Positions 51,703-61,093 of a stretch of DNA of 64,000 bases are shown in pieces. The notes beneath the pieces were generated by a model. The model had not been told where the DNA came from, did no database searches, and saw only the letters and a list, made by a program, of their open reading frames with translations. Made by a program: the position numbers and the translations under genes. Within the stretch, counting starts at the first letter, position 1, and the number at the start of each line of letters is the position of its first letter. The DNA comes from Nocardia africana NBRC 100379 (lineage in GTDB: Bacteria > Actinomycetota > Actinomycetes > Mycobacteriales > Mycobacteriaceae), in the NCBI RefSeq assembly GCF_001612635.1, contig NZ_BDAV01000006.1, positions 682,001 to 746,000 on the forward strand. Reading direction: 5' to 3'.

Positions 51703-52596
51703 TCACCGCCTGCGGACCACGATCACCGGGCATTCGGAGGACTGCAGCAGGGCATGGCTGGTCGAACCGAGCAGCATGCCGGTGAATCCGCCGCGGCCGT
51801 GACTGCCGACCACCACCAGCTGGGAGTGTTCGGATTCGGCGAGCAGCGCACGAGCCGGCCGATCGGCCCAGACCACCGGCCGCACATCGACATCCGGATA
51901 CTGTTCCCGCCATCCGGCCAGACTCTCCGAGAGAGCGGCGCGCTCCGATTCGCGCACGGCGTCCCAGCCGGCCACCGCGACCTCGGGCAGGCTGATATCG
52001 CTCCAGGTGTGCACGGCGATCAGCGGCACCTTCCGCCGCGACGCCTCGTCGAAGGCGACGCCGATGGCGGGTTCGCTGTTCTCGGTGCCGTCGACACCGA
52101 CCACCACCGGCTTCGCCGCGGTCACCATGTCGGTCGCGGAATTTCCGGGGATCACCGCGACCGGGCAGTTCGCCCGCTGCACCACCGCCGAACTCACCGA
52201 ACCGAGCAGCACCCGCCGGACGGCGCCACGCCCGCGACTGCCGACCACCACGCGATAGGCCCGTTCCGAGCGTTTGATCAGGGTCGGGATGATCGGATCG
52301 AACACCAGCTCGGCATCGACCTCCAGCGGCCCCTCGACCAATCCGGCGATCCGGCGCGCCTCGGCGACGATGCGCTCACCGTCCGCGCGCACCCAATCGG
52401 CCCCACCGGTCCACACCTCCGAGCCGAAACCGGTCGGCAGCGTGGCCGAGGTGACGATGTTCAGACGCCGCCCGTGCAGCACGGCGTCGACCGCCGCCCA
52501 GGCCACCGCCTGATAGGAAATCTCCGAGCCGTCGACGCCGACCAGGATGGGCCGGTCGGGCTCGTCCGCGGTATGCGCGTCAACCGATTCCGTCAT
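51703..52596 (-). CDS. Two-domain universal stress protein
   Basis: The 297-residue protein has two tandem Usp domains. Each opens with a PxxVGVDGSE/DGTE strand (ILVGVDGSEISYQAVAWA, about residue 17; VVVGVDGTENSEPAIGVA, about 163) and closes with the ATP-binding GxxGxG(9)S/G motif (VVGSRGRGAVRRVLLGSVSSAV and VVGSHGRGGFTGMLLGSTSHAL). ATP or cAMP binding is likely. It resembles the mycobacterial DosR-regulon Usp proteins, often induced by hypoxia or stationary phase. A GGAGCGA site precedes the ATG. It converges with P450 across about 45 bases. Confidence 0.94.
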   Translation of the reverse strand: MTESVDAHTADEPDRPILVGVDGSEISYQAVAWAAVDAVLHGRRLNIVTSATLPTGFGSEVWTGGADWVRADGERIVAEARRIAGLVEGPLEVDAELVFDPIIPTLIKRSERAYRVVVGSRGRGAVRRVLLGSVSSAVVQRANCPVAVIPGNSATDMVTAAKPVVVGVDGTENSEPAIGVAFDEASRRKVPLIAVHTWSDISLPEVAVAGWDAVRESERAALSESLAGWREQYPDVDVRPVVWADRPARALLAESEHSQLVVVGSHGRGGFTGMLLGSTSHALLQSSECPVIVVRRR

Positions 52597-52887
52597 AGGT
52601 CGCTCCACTTCATCTCGGCGAGCGGTTTCCGCGCCGAGATTACCCGGGAGAACGGGAGGCGGCATCGTTCGTTCCGAATAAGTAACGCCAATCGCGGCCG
52701 ACGGTGGTCACGCCGGGCAGACGGCGCATGCCGCTCGATGCAGCAATTTCTCAGCGTACGGCGTCGCGGTTCCCGGCACGAACGTCGAACCGCCTAGTTG
52801 CGCGCAGGTATCGATATGCAGACAAGTTGAGCCACAATGGTTCCGGCGCGGTGGTCGGTCTCTACACGGCGCGGTTATGTTGGATCC

Positions 52888-54156
52888 ATGTCTCGCGATT
52901 CGACACCGGCCAAGATCGCCCGCAATCGCCGGGCGCGACTCGGTCCGCTGGTGGTCGTCGCGGCATTGGCATCGATCGCGACCGCGGCCGCCGCCGCGTC
53001 GGCGGACCCCTCCGACACGACGGCCGCATGGGAGGGGCAGGCCTTCTACGACGCACCGGCCGGGGCGATCGCCGGACCGCACGGCTCGGTGATCCGGGCC
53101 CGCAGCATCACCGGCGATCCGGGCCTGCCCGGGGCGCGGAATCTGCTCGTGCTGTATCGCTCGGTGGATCTGCAGGGCCATCCGGTCGCGGTCTCGGGAA
53201 CGCTGGCGGTGCCCGACGGCACACCGCCACCGGACGGCTGGCCGCTCATCTCGTGGGCGCACGGCACCACCGGAGTGGCCGATATCTGCGCCCCCTCGCG
53301 CGACACCGGTCCCGACTACCCCGCCCACGACTACACCGCGCAGGTGCGCGAGGTACAGCAGCGCTGGCTCGCGGCCGGATACGCGGTGGCGCAGACCGAT
53401 TACCAAGGGCTCGGCACACCGGGCCCGCACGGCTACCTGATCGGCGCCACCGAGGCGCGCGCCGTCGCGGATATGGCGCTGGCCGCCCGCGAACTCGACG
53501 CGTCGATCGGCACGCGGTGGGCGGCGATCGGCCACTCGCAGGGCGGCCAGGCGGCGATCTTCACCGATGCGCAGGCCCGCGCCTGGGCACCCGGACTCGA
53601 TCTGCGCGGTGTGGTGGCACTCGCACCGGCGTCGCAGGTGGAATTCGGCATCGGAGCGCAGCGGCTGGCGAGCACGGTCGGGGCGGGCGCTGCCCTGACC
53701 GGCGCGCTCGGCAACTCGAATGCGTTCCTGCCGTTACTGATTCGCGGCGCGCAGACCGCCGGGAACATCGATCCCTCCCGCTTCCTGACCCCGCGCGCAC
53801 TGAGCCTGCTGCCCGAGGCCGACACCGGATGCCTCGGCGCCTTGCGCGCGCCGGACAGCTGGGGCGGCCTGCCCGCCGACGCGGCGTTCAGTCCGCTCGG
53901 CGACGCCACACCCCTCCTCCGCGTCCTGACCGACAACGATCCCAGCACACTGCGCATCGACGTGCCGCTGCTGGTGGCGCAGGGCAGCGACGACACGACG
54001 GTGCCCCCGCGCGCGACCGACGCGATGGTCGCCCGTCTGCGCCTGGCCGATCAGCAGGTCACCTACCGGACCTACCCCGGCGCCGACCACCGCGGCATCC
54101 TGCAGGCCTCACTCCCCGACGCCCTCGCCTGGATCGACGCGCGCTTCGCCTCCTGA
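52888..54156 (+). CDS. Secreted lipase / alpha/beta hydrolase (secretory lipase family)
   Basis: The 422-residue protein has a Sec signal peptide (about residues 1-39, ending AAAAASA). The hydrolase core has WPLISWAHGTTGVADICAPS (oxyanion region), the nucleophile elbow IGHSQGGQAA with Ser217, a lid region, and the acid/His part QGSDDTTVPP and ADHRGILQASLPD. It matches the secretory lipase (LIP) family, which cleaves triacylglycerol or short esters outside the cell. The ATG at 52888 is 14-20 bases behind a TATGTT -10-like hexamer, so the message may be nearly leaderless. Confidence 0.92.
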   Translation: MSRDSTPAKIARNRRARLGPLVVVAALASIATAAAAASADPSDTTAAWEGQAFYDAPAGAIAGPHGSVIRARSITGDPGLPGARNLLVLYRSVDLQGHPVAVSGTLAVPDGTPPPDGWPLISWAHGTTGVADICAPSRDTGPDYPAHDYTAQVREVQQRWLAAGYAVAQTDYQGLGTPGPHGYLIGATEARAVADMALAARELDASIGTRWAAIGHSQGGQAAIFTDAQARAWAPGLDLRGVVALAPASQVEFGIGAQRLASTVGAGAALTGALGNSNAFLPLLIRGAQTAGNIDPSRFLTPRALSLLPEADTGCLGALRAPDSWGGLPADAAFSPLGDATPLLRVLTDNDPSTLRIDVPLLVAQGSDDTTVPPRATDAMVARLRLADQQVTYRTYPGADHRGILQASLPDALAWIDARFAS

Positions 54157-54216
54157 ATCCGACTCGGCTCCAGGACATTCGGACGCTCCGTGACAGGCCG
54201 GCGCTGCCGCCTTCGT

Positions 54217-55013
54217 CTATTTCCCGGCGTATATCTCTCGCATGTTCTTGCCCATGAGGGCGACGGCGGTCTTGCGGGGCAGTATTCGGGACAGCAGTGT
54301 GCCGTTGAAGCGGTTGGCGCGACCGGGGATCACCGAGGGTTGTCTGCCGAGTGCGGCCAGGCCGGCGGCGACCACCGGGGCCACCGGCATCACCTTCGGG
54401 GAATTGCGGACCGTGCGCGGCTGGTCGGCGCGGTAGCCGGGGTGTCGGTGGGGCCGGGCACGACCGCGACGACGTCGACGCCGTGCGGACGCCATTCGTC
54501 CCACAGTGATTCGGCGAGATTCAGTGTCAGCGCCTTGGTGCCCGCGTACGAGGCGTACATGGGGGTGCCGAGCAGGCCGGACATGGAGCTGAGCAGAATC
54601 ACCCCGCCGCGGCCGCGGTCGATCATCGGCGGGACGAATCGGTGCAGCACGGTCATCATCGCGGTCACGTTGATATCGATCGTCTTCAGATGCCGTTCCA
54701 GCGGTGTATCCAGCCACATGCCACACACCGAGAGCCCGGCGTTGTAGACGATCAGGCCCAGTTCGATGTCGTCGACCAGCAGCGCCACCGATTCCAGCAC
54801 CTCGGGCGCGGTGATGTCGCCGGTGACGGTGTGGGTGCGGATTCCGTAGCGGTCGGCCAGATCCGTTGCCAGCGTGTCGAGTTCGTCCTTCTCGAGCGCG
54901 ACCATGACGAGGCTCAGGCCGCGCTCGGCGAGCTGACGGCAGAATTCGGCCCCCAGTCCCAGTGCGGCACCGACCACCAACGCCCACGGCCCGTACCGCT
55001 GCGGAAAGCTCAT
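54217..55013 (-). pseudogene. SDR-family oxidoreductase broken by a single-base frameshift
   Basis: The N-terminal frame (from ATG 55013, MSFPQRYGPWALVVGAALGLGAEFC) has the dinucleotide loop, IVYNAGLS, the SSMSG serine and the YASYAGTKA catalytic Tyr/Lys, then ends in PGPTDTPATAPTS. The C-terminal part (YRADQPRTVRNSPKVMPVAP, then RANRFNGTLLSRILPRKTAV, ending 54217) is in another frame. Adding one base at 54436-54442 turns ACCCCGGCTACC into ACCCCGGGCTACC and yields PGPTDTPGYRADQP, the family's usual wording. The repaired protein would be about 265 residues. It is close in form to the SDR at 61090-61914. Confidence 0.82.
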
Positions 55014-55105
55014 CTGCTGTCTCCTCGACCTCGATCAGAAACGGGTGCGAGTCCGATCATCGCATCCGAGAACGCGATAGCTGTTGCGAGTACGTAGCGT
55101 TCGGA

Positions 55106-56092
55106 TCACCAGCGGTTGCGCGCCTCTTCCGCCCAGCCGGTGAGGCCGTCGAACTCCACCCAGTCCCCCTCGTCGGTGCGGGCGCGGCCGGTGAAGTGCC
55201 CGAAACACTGATGGGTGTCGTTGGCCAGGACTCCCAGCGCGGTCCGGGATTCGCGCACATGGAAGGGAGTGAACTCCACGGCGACGCGCGGGCCGCGAAT
55301 CCGCCAGGGCCGCAACCAATCCCGGCGGTCGTACTCCCATTCCAGCTCATCGCCGATCTTGTGCAACCGGCCGCGCACGAACAGCGCGTTCTCGGTCGAA
55401 CCGGTGCCGTCGGTCCACCTGCCGCCGAGCTGGATCGCCGTCTCCGGACCGCAGCCCGCGGCCCAGTTCCACGCGATGGAGTACGGCCACTTCCCGCGTC
55501 CGTGATCGAGGACGGCGAACCCGTCGTCGATCACGTAGGCGACGCCGTCCACGGTGAGGGTGCCCGATACCGGACGGCCGAGATCCTTCACGGTGTACTG
55601 GAAGCGCTTTCCACTCCACGGCACCACGACACCGAGCGATTCGTGTCCCGCCGGCAGCCCGGCCGTCAGATCGATATCGATGCGCGGGGTGGCGGCGTGA
55701 ATCCTGGTGCCGCCCGGATCGTTTCGCAATTCGATCACCAGATCGCCGGCATGTCCGGACGCGGTGCCGACACCGCTGCGATCGGGAAGGTGCACACCGC
55801 GGGCGAACGCCTTCACCACATCCTTGACGATCTCGGTGCCGTTCGCCCGATCGAGGATATAAATCCCCTGCAGCCCGGCGTAATCCAGCGACGTCAGCAC
55901 GATTCCGATGATGTGGCCGGGGGTGACGATGCCCCAGTACTCCCACCGCTTGGTGCGACCCCAGCCGCGCAGATTCGCCCGGTGCAGCGGCCGCCGAGTC
56001 CAGCCCACCGCGTCGGGATTCAGCCGGCCCCGCGGCGTGCACAGATCGACACTCGCGGTGATCTCACGCTCGGTGGTCACCCGTTCGGCCAT
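55106..56092 (-). CDS. DUF2804 protein
   Basis: The 328-residue protein matches the DUF2804 family: LCTPRGRLNPDAVGWTRRPLHRANLRGWGRTKRWEYWGI at the start, HGRGKWPYSIAWNWAAGCG (about 195-213) and DRRDWLRPWRIRGPRVAVEFTPFHVRESRT. Such proteins are mostly beta and often lie next to fatty-acid, sterol or lipid genes in actinobacteria; biochemical function unknown. The ATG at 56092 has a GGAGGG site. The divergent TetR gene starts 210 bases away. Confidence 0.88.
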   Translation of the reverse strand: MAERVTTEREITASVDLCTPRGRLNPDAVGWTRRPLHRANLRGWGRTKRWEYWGIVTPGHIIGIVLTSLDYAGLQGIYILDRANGTEIVKDVVKAFARGVHLPDRSGVGTASGHAGDLVIELRNDPGGTRIHAATPRIDIDLTAGLPAGHESLGVVVPWSGKRFQYTVKDLGRPVSGTLTVDGVAYVIDDGFAVLDHGRGKWPYSIAWNWAAGCGPETAIQLGGRWTDGTGSTENALFVRGRLHKIGDELEWEYDRRDWLRPWRIRGPRVAVEFTPFHVRESRTALGVLANDTHQCFGHFTGRARTDEGDWVEFDGLTGWAEEARNRW

Positions 56093-56253
56093 CGTGGCCC
56101 TCCTTCGCTGCCGCGGTCGCCGCGACCACGGTCGGTCCATTGTCGCGGGCGGGCCGGCCATCACGAACGGGCCACGCCTGGGACGAGGCCATGACCGGCA
56201 CAGATGTCCGAGGTCATGCTGGACGTGTTGCGCTTCCAGTAGCTCTGAGTATG

Positions 56254-56275
56254 CTCATTAATGAGTGCACTCATT
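56254..56275. promoter_or_regulatory. Overlapping palindromes, TetR operator
   Basis: CTCATTAATGAG (56254-56265) and AATGAGTGCACTCATT (56260-56275) are both perfect palindromes and share six bases, giving three CTCATT/AATGAG half sites. It ends 26 bases before the TetR GTG at 56302. Autoregulation by that TetR protein, and possibly control of the hydratase operon behind it, is the natural reading. Confidence 0.8.
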
Positions 56276-56301
56276 CTTATCTGACCGATAGGAGGTGTCG
56301 G

Positions 56302-56958
56302 GTGGCGAGTACACAGCAGAGCCAGCAGGTCGGGCGGCGGGCGCGCAATATGCGCGAGAAGCAGAGCCGGATCTTCGAGGTGGCCGCGCGGTTGTTTGCC
56401 GAACACGGGTTCGCCGCCGTCACCACCCAGCAGATCTCCGATCGGGCCGATATCGCCGCGGGCACGTTGTTCCGCTACGCCTCGTCCAAGGGCCAGCTGT
56501 TGCTCATGGTCTACAACGAGGATTTCCGGTCGGCACTCGAGACCGGCGCCCGCCGCGCGCGCGATATCGCCGATCCGGTCGGCGCGATCACGGCACTGCT
56601 GCGGCCGATCCTGGTCGCGGCCGCGCGCAATACCGAGAACACCATCGCCTACCAGCGCGAATTGCTGTTCGGCCCGCCCGAGGAAACCTACCGGGAACAG
56701 GGGCTGGCGTTGGTGGCGCGGCTCGAGTCGGTCCTCGCCGAAATCCTGCTGACCGCTGTTGCGGACTCCGGCGAGCCGACGGCCGCGCAGCGGGAGGCGG
56801 CTCGCCTGGCGGGCCGCAGTCTCTTCGCGGTACTGCACATGGCACTGGTGCGCCCGTCCACCGGCATCCACCCCCACCACGATCCCATCGACGATCTGCA
56901 CGCCCAGATCGCTCAGCTCGTCGCCGGTTTCCGCAGCGCCGCGGCCACCGGAATCTGA
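56302..56958 (+). CDS. TetR-family regulator of the oleate hydratase operon
   Basis: The 218-residue protein has a helix-turn-helix at about residues 16-64 (NMREKQSRIFEVAARLFAEHGFAAVTTQQISDRADIAAGTLFRYASSKGQLLL). The following helical domain is typical of fatty-acid-responsive TetR proteins, though the ligand cannot be read. The GTG at 56302 has a GGAGG site at 6 bases. The 3-hydroxyacyl-CoA-dehydrogenase-like gene starts 41 bases downstream, then the oleate hydratase gene. A fatty-acid or fatty-acyl-CoA ligand is likely (inference). Confidence 0.93.
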   Translation: MASTQQSQQVGRRARNMREKQSRIFEVAARLFAEHGFAAVTTQQISDRADIAAGTLFRYASSKGQLLLMVYNEDFRSALETGARRARDIADPVGAITALLRPILVAAARNTENTIAYQRELLFGPPEETYREQGLALVARLESVLAEILLTAVADSGEPTAAQREAARLAGRSLFAVLHMALVRPSTGIHPHHDPIDDLHAQIAQLVAGFRSAAATGI

Positions 56959-56999
56959 AGAACACCAACGCGGGCCACGGTCCGCAGAACGGAGTCGAC

Positions 57000-57860
57000 A
57001 TGTCCGGCACGATTCGCAAGGTGAGCGTCCTCGGGACCGGAGTCCTGGGATCCCAGATCGCCTTCCAGACCGCCTTCCACGGTTTCGAGGTGACCGCCTA
57101 CGACATCAACGACGAGGCGCTGACAGCGGCGCACGAGCGTTTCGACAAACTCGCGGCCACCTACCGTGAGCAGGTACCGGGCGCGGGCGACGGCAAGGCC
57201 GAGGCCACCGCCGCGGGCATCGCGCTCACCAGCGATCTCGCCGAGGCCGCCCGGGACGCGGACCTGATCATCGAGGCGGTGCCCGAGGTGCTGTCGATCA
57301 AACAGGACACCTATCACCGGCTCGGCGAACTCGCGCCCGAGCACACCATCTTCGCCACCAACTCCTCGACGCTGCTGCCCAGCGATATGAAGGACGCCAC
57401 CGGGCGCCCGGACCGATTCCTCGCTCTGCACTTCGCGAATCAGGTGTGGCACTTCAACACCGCCGAGGTCATGGGTACCGAGGACACCGATCCGAAGGTG
57501 TACCAGGCGGTGGTGGAATTCGCCCGTGCCATCGGCATGGTGCCGATCGAACTGCACAAGGAGAAGGCCGGCTACGTCCTCAACTCGCTGCTCGTGCCGT
57601 TCCTCAACTCGGCGATGGCGCTGGCGGCGGGCGGCTACGCCGAGCCGAAGGCGGTCGACGAGACCTGGCGCATCGGCACCGGCGCACCCGCCGGCCCCTT
57701 CCAGATCCTCGACATCGTCGGTCTCACCACGCCGTACAACATCCTGGTCAACAGCGGCGAGGACGGCCAGAAGCTGGCGCAGTGGCTGAAGTCGGAATAC
57801 ATCGACAAGGGCAAGCTCGGCCTGGCCAGCGGTGAGGGCTTCTATCGATACAACGCGTAA
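57000..57860 (+). CDS. 3-hydroxyacyl-CoA dehydrogenase-like enzyme (possible hydroxy-fatty-acid dehydrogenase)
   Basis: The 286-residue protein has a Rossmann domain with VSVLGTGVLGSQIAFQTA (residues 8-25), DLIIEAVPE, the serine of FATNSSTLLPSD (about 120) and the histidine motif RFLALHFANQVWHFNTAEVM, then the helical C-terminal domain. In the HAD family these are the catalytic Ser/His/Glu region. It lies 66 bases before oleate hydratase. That enzyme forms 10-hydroxystearate, and a member of this family oxidises that alcohol in Micrococcus luteus (from memory), so this gene may do the same. An A at 57000 begins the ATG. Confidence 0.9.
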   Translation: MSGTIRKVSVLGTGVLGSQIAFQTAFHGFEVTAYDINDEALTAAHERFDKLAATYREQVPGAGDGKAEATAAGIALTSDLAEAARDADLIIEAVPEVLSIKQDTYHRLGELAPEHTIFATNSSTLLPSDMKDATGRPDRFLALHFANQVWHFNTAEVMGTEDTDPKVYQAVVEFARAIGMVPIELHKEKAGYVLNSLLVPFLNSAMALAAGGYAEPKAVDETWRIGTGAPAGPFQILDIVGLTTPYNILVNSGEDGQKLAQWLKSEYIDKGKLGLASGEGFYRYNA

Positions 57861-57926
57861 GGGGTTACAGCACAGTCACATTCGATAGTCGGGGCGCGAA
57901 CAACCTACAGGCAGGAGAAGACCCGG

Positions 57927-59693
57927 ATGTACTACAGCAGCGGCAACTACGAGGCGTTCGCTCGCCCGCGCAAACCCGAGGGCGTCGACGACAAGACGGC
58001 GTGGTTCGTCGGGGCGGGCCTGGCCTCGCTGTCGGGCGCGGCCTTCCTGATCCGCGACGGGCAGATGTCCGGTGACCGGATCACCATCCTGGAGCGCTTG
58101 AAGCTGCCCGGCGGCGCGCTCGACGGAATCAAGGAGCCGGCAAAGGGTTTCGTCATCCGTGGTGGCCGCGAGATGGAGAACCACTTCGAATGCCTGTGGG
58201 ATCTGTTCCGATCGGTGCCCTCGATCGAGATCGAGGGCGCGAGCGTTCTCGACGAGTTCTACTGGCTGAACAAGGACGATCCGAACTACTCGCTGCAGCG
58301 CGCCACCGTGGATCGCGGACAGGACGCGCATACCGACGGGCTCTTCGCGCTGAACGACAGGGCACAGAAGGACCTCGCGAAGATCTTCCTCGCCACCCGC
58401 GAGGAGATGGAGAACAAGCGCATCGACGAAGTGTTCGGCAAGGACTTCCTGCAAAGCAACTTCTGGCTGTACTGGCGCACGATGTTCGCCTTCGAGGAGT
58501 GGCACAGCGCGCTGGAGATGAAGCTGTACCTGCACCGGTTCGTCCACCACATCGGCGGACTGCCGGACTTCTCGGCACTGAAGTTCACCAAGTACAACCA
58601 GTACGAATCGCTGGTGCTGCCGCTGTATCGGTGGCTGCTCGATCAGGGCGTGACGGTCCGGTTCGATACCGAGGTCACCGACATCGACTTCGACATCACC
58701 CCGGATCGCAAGCAGGCCACCGGTATTCACTGGGTTTCGGACGGGGTCGAGGGTGGCGTCCGGCTGGGCCCGGACGATCTGTTGTTCACCACGATCGGGT
58801 CGCTGGTGGAGAACTCCGACGAGGGCGATCACCACACCCCGGCGAAGCTGAACGAGGGACCGGCACCCGCATGGGAATTGTGGCGGCGGATCGCGGCCGT
58901 GGACCCCGCCTTCGGCCGCCCCGACGTCTTCGGATCCCATATCCCCGAGACCAAATGGGAATCGGCGACGGTCACCACGCTCGATCAGCGCATCCCGGAA
59001 TACATCCGCAAGATCTGCAAGCGGGATCCGTTCAGCGGCAAGGTCGTCACCGGCGGAATCGTCACCGCCCGCGATTCGAGCTGGCTGCTGAGCTGGACGG
59101 TGAACCGGCAGCCGCACTTCAAACAGCAGCCGGCCGATCAGATCGTGGTGTGGGTCTACTCGCTGTTCGTCGACAAGCCGGGCGACTACGTGCACAAGAC
59201 GATGCAGGAGTGCACCGGCGAGGAGATCACCCAGGAGTGGCTGTACCACTTGGGCGTTCCGCTCGACGACATCCCGGAACTGGCGGCCGAGGCGGCGAAG
59301 TGCGTGCCGGTGATGATGCCGTACGTCACCTCGTTCTTCATGCCGCGCCAGGCCGGTGATCGGCCCGACGTGGTGCCGGAGGGCGCGGTGAACTTCGCCT
59401 TCATCGGCCAGTTCGCCGAAACGAGCCGGGACTGCATCTTCACCACCGAGTACTCGGTGCGCACCGGTATGGAGGCCGCTTATCGGCTGCTGGGCATCGA
59501 GCGCGGCGTGCCGGAGGTGTTCAACTCCACCTACGACGTCCGCAGCCTGCTCAACGCGGTCGGCCACATGCGCGACGGGGCCGCGCTGAAGATTCCGGGT
59601 CCGGAGGCGTTGCGGCGCAGGCTCATCGGGAAGTTGGAGAGTTCGGAGGTCGGGCAGCTGCTCTCCGAGTACGGGCTCATCGCCGACAAGTAG
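57927..59693 (+). CDS. ohyA: Oleate hydratase (MCRA family, FAD-dependent)
   Basis: The 588-residue enzyme has the FAD-binding start WFVGAGLASLSGAAFLI (residues 27-43), RGGREMENHFECLWDLF (about 79-95) with the catalytic glutamate region, KYNQYESLVLPLYRWL, the GVTVRFDTEVTDIDFD strand and ARDSSWLLSWTVNRQPHFKQQ. It adds water across the C9-C10 double bond of oleate, giving 10-hydroxystearate. An AGGAGAAGA site precedes the ATG. It is preceded by a 3-hydroxyacyl-CoA-dehydrogenase-like gene and a TetR regulator, giving a coherent hydroxy-fatty-acid unit. Confidence 0.95.
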   Translation: MYYSSGNYEAFARPRKPEGVDDKTAWFVGAGLASLSGAAFLIRDGQMSGDRITILERLKLPGGALDGIKEPAKGFVIRGGREMENHFECLWDLFRSVPSIEIEGASVLDEFYWLNKDDPNYSLQRATVDRGQDAHTDGLFALNDRAQKDLAKIFLATREEMENKRIDEVFGKDFLQSNFWLYWRTMFAFEEWHSALEMKLYLHRFVHHIGGLPDFSALKFTKYNQYESLVLPLYRWLLDQGVTVRFDTEVTDIDFDITPDRKQATGIHWVSDGVEGGVRLGPDDLLFTTIGSLVENSDEGDHHTPAKLNEGPAPAWELWRRIAAVDPAFGRPDVFGSHIPETKWESATVTTLDQRIPEYIRKICKRDPFSGKVVTGGIVTARDSSWLLSWTVNRQPHFKQQPADQIVVWVYSLFVDKPGDYVHKTMQECTGEEITQEWLYHLGVPLDDIPELAAEAAKCVPVMMPYVTSFFMPRQAGDRPDVVPEGAVNFAFIGQFAETSRDCIFTTEYSVRTGMEAAYRLLGIERGVPEVFNSTYDVRSLLNAVGHMRDGAALKIPGPEALRRRLIGKLESSEVGQLLSEYGLIADK

Positions 59694-59700
59694 ACGGGAT

Positions 59701-60210
59701 TCAGTCGCGGGGATCGGTCTTCGGCCGGTCCCCGCTTCGCCGCGCGAAGGTGGACAGGAGTTCCCGTGCCTGCTCACCGCCGTCGAGCAGGCGCCCGGTG
59801 CGGCGGGCGATGCGCCACCCGTCGGATTCGCGGCGAAGTTCGAGCCGGTGCACACTCGCGCGCAGCACCTCGTAACCCTCCGATTCGCGGTGTATCAGCA
59901 GTGATTCGAAGACCGCGAGCGCCTCGTCGCCGTCGATATCGATGCGTGCGGGGCCCTGGAAATGCGCCGAACCGGACCTGATCAGGCCCTGATGTGCGGG
60001 CGAGTGCACCATCGCGCGCACCTGGTCCCGGCCCCGCATCCGCCATCCCTCGACATCGTATTCGCCGTCGGGACACCATAATTCGGCAGTCGCCTCGGCC
60101 TCTCCGGCGTCCACCAGCGGTCCGTAGGAGGCGATGAGGCGCATGATCGCCAGTTCGTCCTCTACCCGCCGCAATCGGCGCAGGACGTCCGTCGGTTCGA
60201 TCTCGGCCAT
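59701..60210 (-). CDS. NTF2-like (SnoaL_4/limonene-epoxide-hydrolase-like) protein
   Basis: The 169-residue protein starts EIEPTDVLRRLRRVEDELAIMRLIASYGPLVD and has DGEYDVEGWRMRGRDQVRAMVHSP and VHRLELRRESDGWRIARRTGRLLDG, typical of SnoaL_4/NTF2-like cone folds. It is the last gene of an operon with a luciferase-like oxidoreductase and an SDR. An AGGAGAA site precedes the ATG at 60210. Converges on the oleate hydratase gene with 7 bases between them. Substrate unknown. Confidence 0.88.
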   Translation of the reverse strand: MAEIEPTDVLRRLRRVEDELAIMRLIASYGPLVDAGEAEATAELWCPDGEYDVEGWRMRGRDQVRAMVHSPAHQGLIRSGSAHFQGPARIDIDGDEALAVFESLLIHRESEGYEVLRASVHRLELRRESDGWRIARRTGRLLDGGEQARELLSTFARRSGDRPKTDPRD

Positions 60211-60232
60211 CGCGTTCTCCTCTCTCTCGGGC

Positions 60233-61093
60233 TCACCGGTTCGCCAGTTCGGCCAGTACCGCCAGCTGATCGCAGTACTGGTCGGCCGAGTTCGCGGTGA
60301 CGGTACATCCGGCCAGTGTGGCGCCCGCATCCGCGAGAGCCGCCAGCCGCCGCGTCACCCGGTCCGGCTCGCCCAGCGGGTCCAGCGGACCGGCGGGGAG
60401 CACCACCTCGAACCCGGGCGGCGAATCGACCTGCGAGAGCATCGTTTTCAGCTCGGCCGTCGGCAACCCGAACGGCATCCACCCATCGCCGAAGCGGACC
60501 GCGCGGCGCAGCGAGCGCATGGTTCGCCCGCCCACCCAGATCGGCACCCGGAACTGCACTCCGGCCGGTTCGACGATCATCCCGGAGAAGCTGTAATGCG
60601 TTCCGGCATACTCGGGTTCGCGCACGCCGAACGCGGCGCGCAGCGCGGCTATCGCATCGTCGGCGCGCTCTCCGCGCCCCTCCCAGGTGGCCCCGAGCAG
60701 ATCGAATTCCGCCCGCAGAGATCCCACCCCGACCCCCAGGACGACCCGCCCGCCACTGATCCGGTCCAGGGTGCCGTAGCGCTTGGCGATCTCGAGCGGG
60801 TGGTGGTACGGCAGCACCAGCACCGAGGTGGCGAGCCGGATCCGGGTGGTGCGGGCGGCCAGATACGACAGCGTGGCCACCGGATCCCAATAGGTCGCAC
60901 CTCGGGACGCGGCCACCGACGCCGGTACCGCGGTGTGTTCACTGCAGGTGAGGTGGTCGAATCCGAGCCGATCGGCGGCCTCGGCGATGCGGGCGAGCTC
61001 GTCCGTCCCGGCGTCGGCCTCCCACGGCGAGTACTGCCCGGGAAACCGCACCACGATCGGCGAGGACAGGGCCAGGCGCAGCGGCGCGCTCAT
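60233..61093 (-). CDS. Luciferase-like (probably F420-dependent) oxidoreductase
   Basis: This 286-residue LLM protein opens LRLALSSPIVVRFPGQYSPWEA, with HLTCSEHTAVP (residues 47-57), TTRIRLATSVLVLPYHHPLEIAKRYGTLDRISGGRVVLGVGVGSL, and PIWVGGRTMRSLRRAVRFGDGWMPFG. It lies between an SDR and an NTF2-like gene; its ATG overlaps the SDR stop by 4 bases (ATGA). This SDR / LLM / NTF2 trio is common in actinobacterial small-molecule catabolic operons. The substrate is unknown. A similar LLM/NTF2 pair is at 10021-11344. Confidence 0.92.
   Translation of the reverse strand: MSAPLRLALSSPIVVRFPGQYSPWEADAGTDELARIAEAADRLGFDHLTCSEHTAVPASVAASRGATYWDPVATLSYLAARTTRIRLATSVLVLPYHHPLEIAKRYGTLDRISGGRVVLGVGVGSLRAEFDLLGATWEGRGERADDAIAALRAAFGVREPEYAGTHYSFSGMIVEPAGVQFRVPIWVGGRTMRSLRRAVRFGDGWMPFGLPTAELKTMLSQVDSPPGFEVVLPAGPLDPLGEPDRVTRRLAALADAGATLAGCTVTANSADQYCDQLAVLAELANR

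Noticed and set aside
57876-59855. 659-codon minus-strand open frame
   Set aside because: Antisense to the clear oleate hydratase gene, with shadow-type composition.
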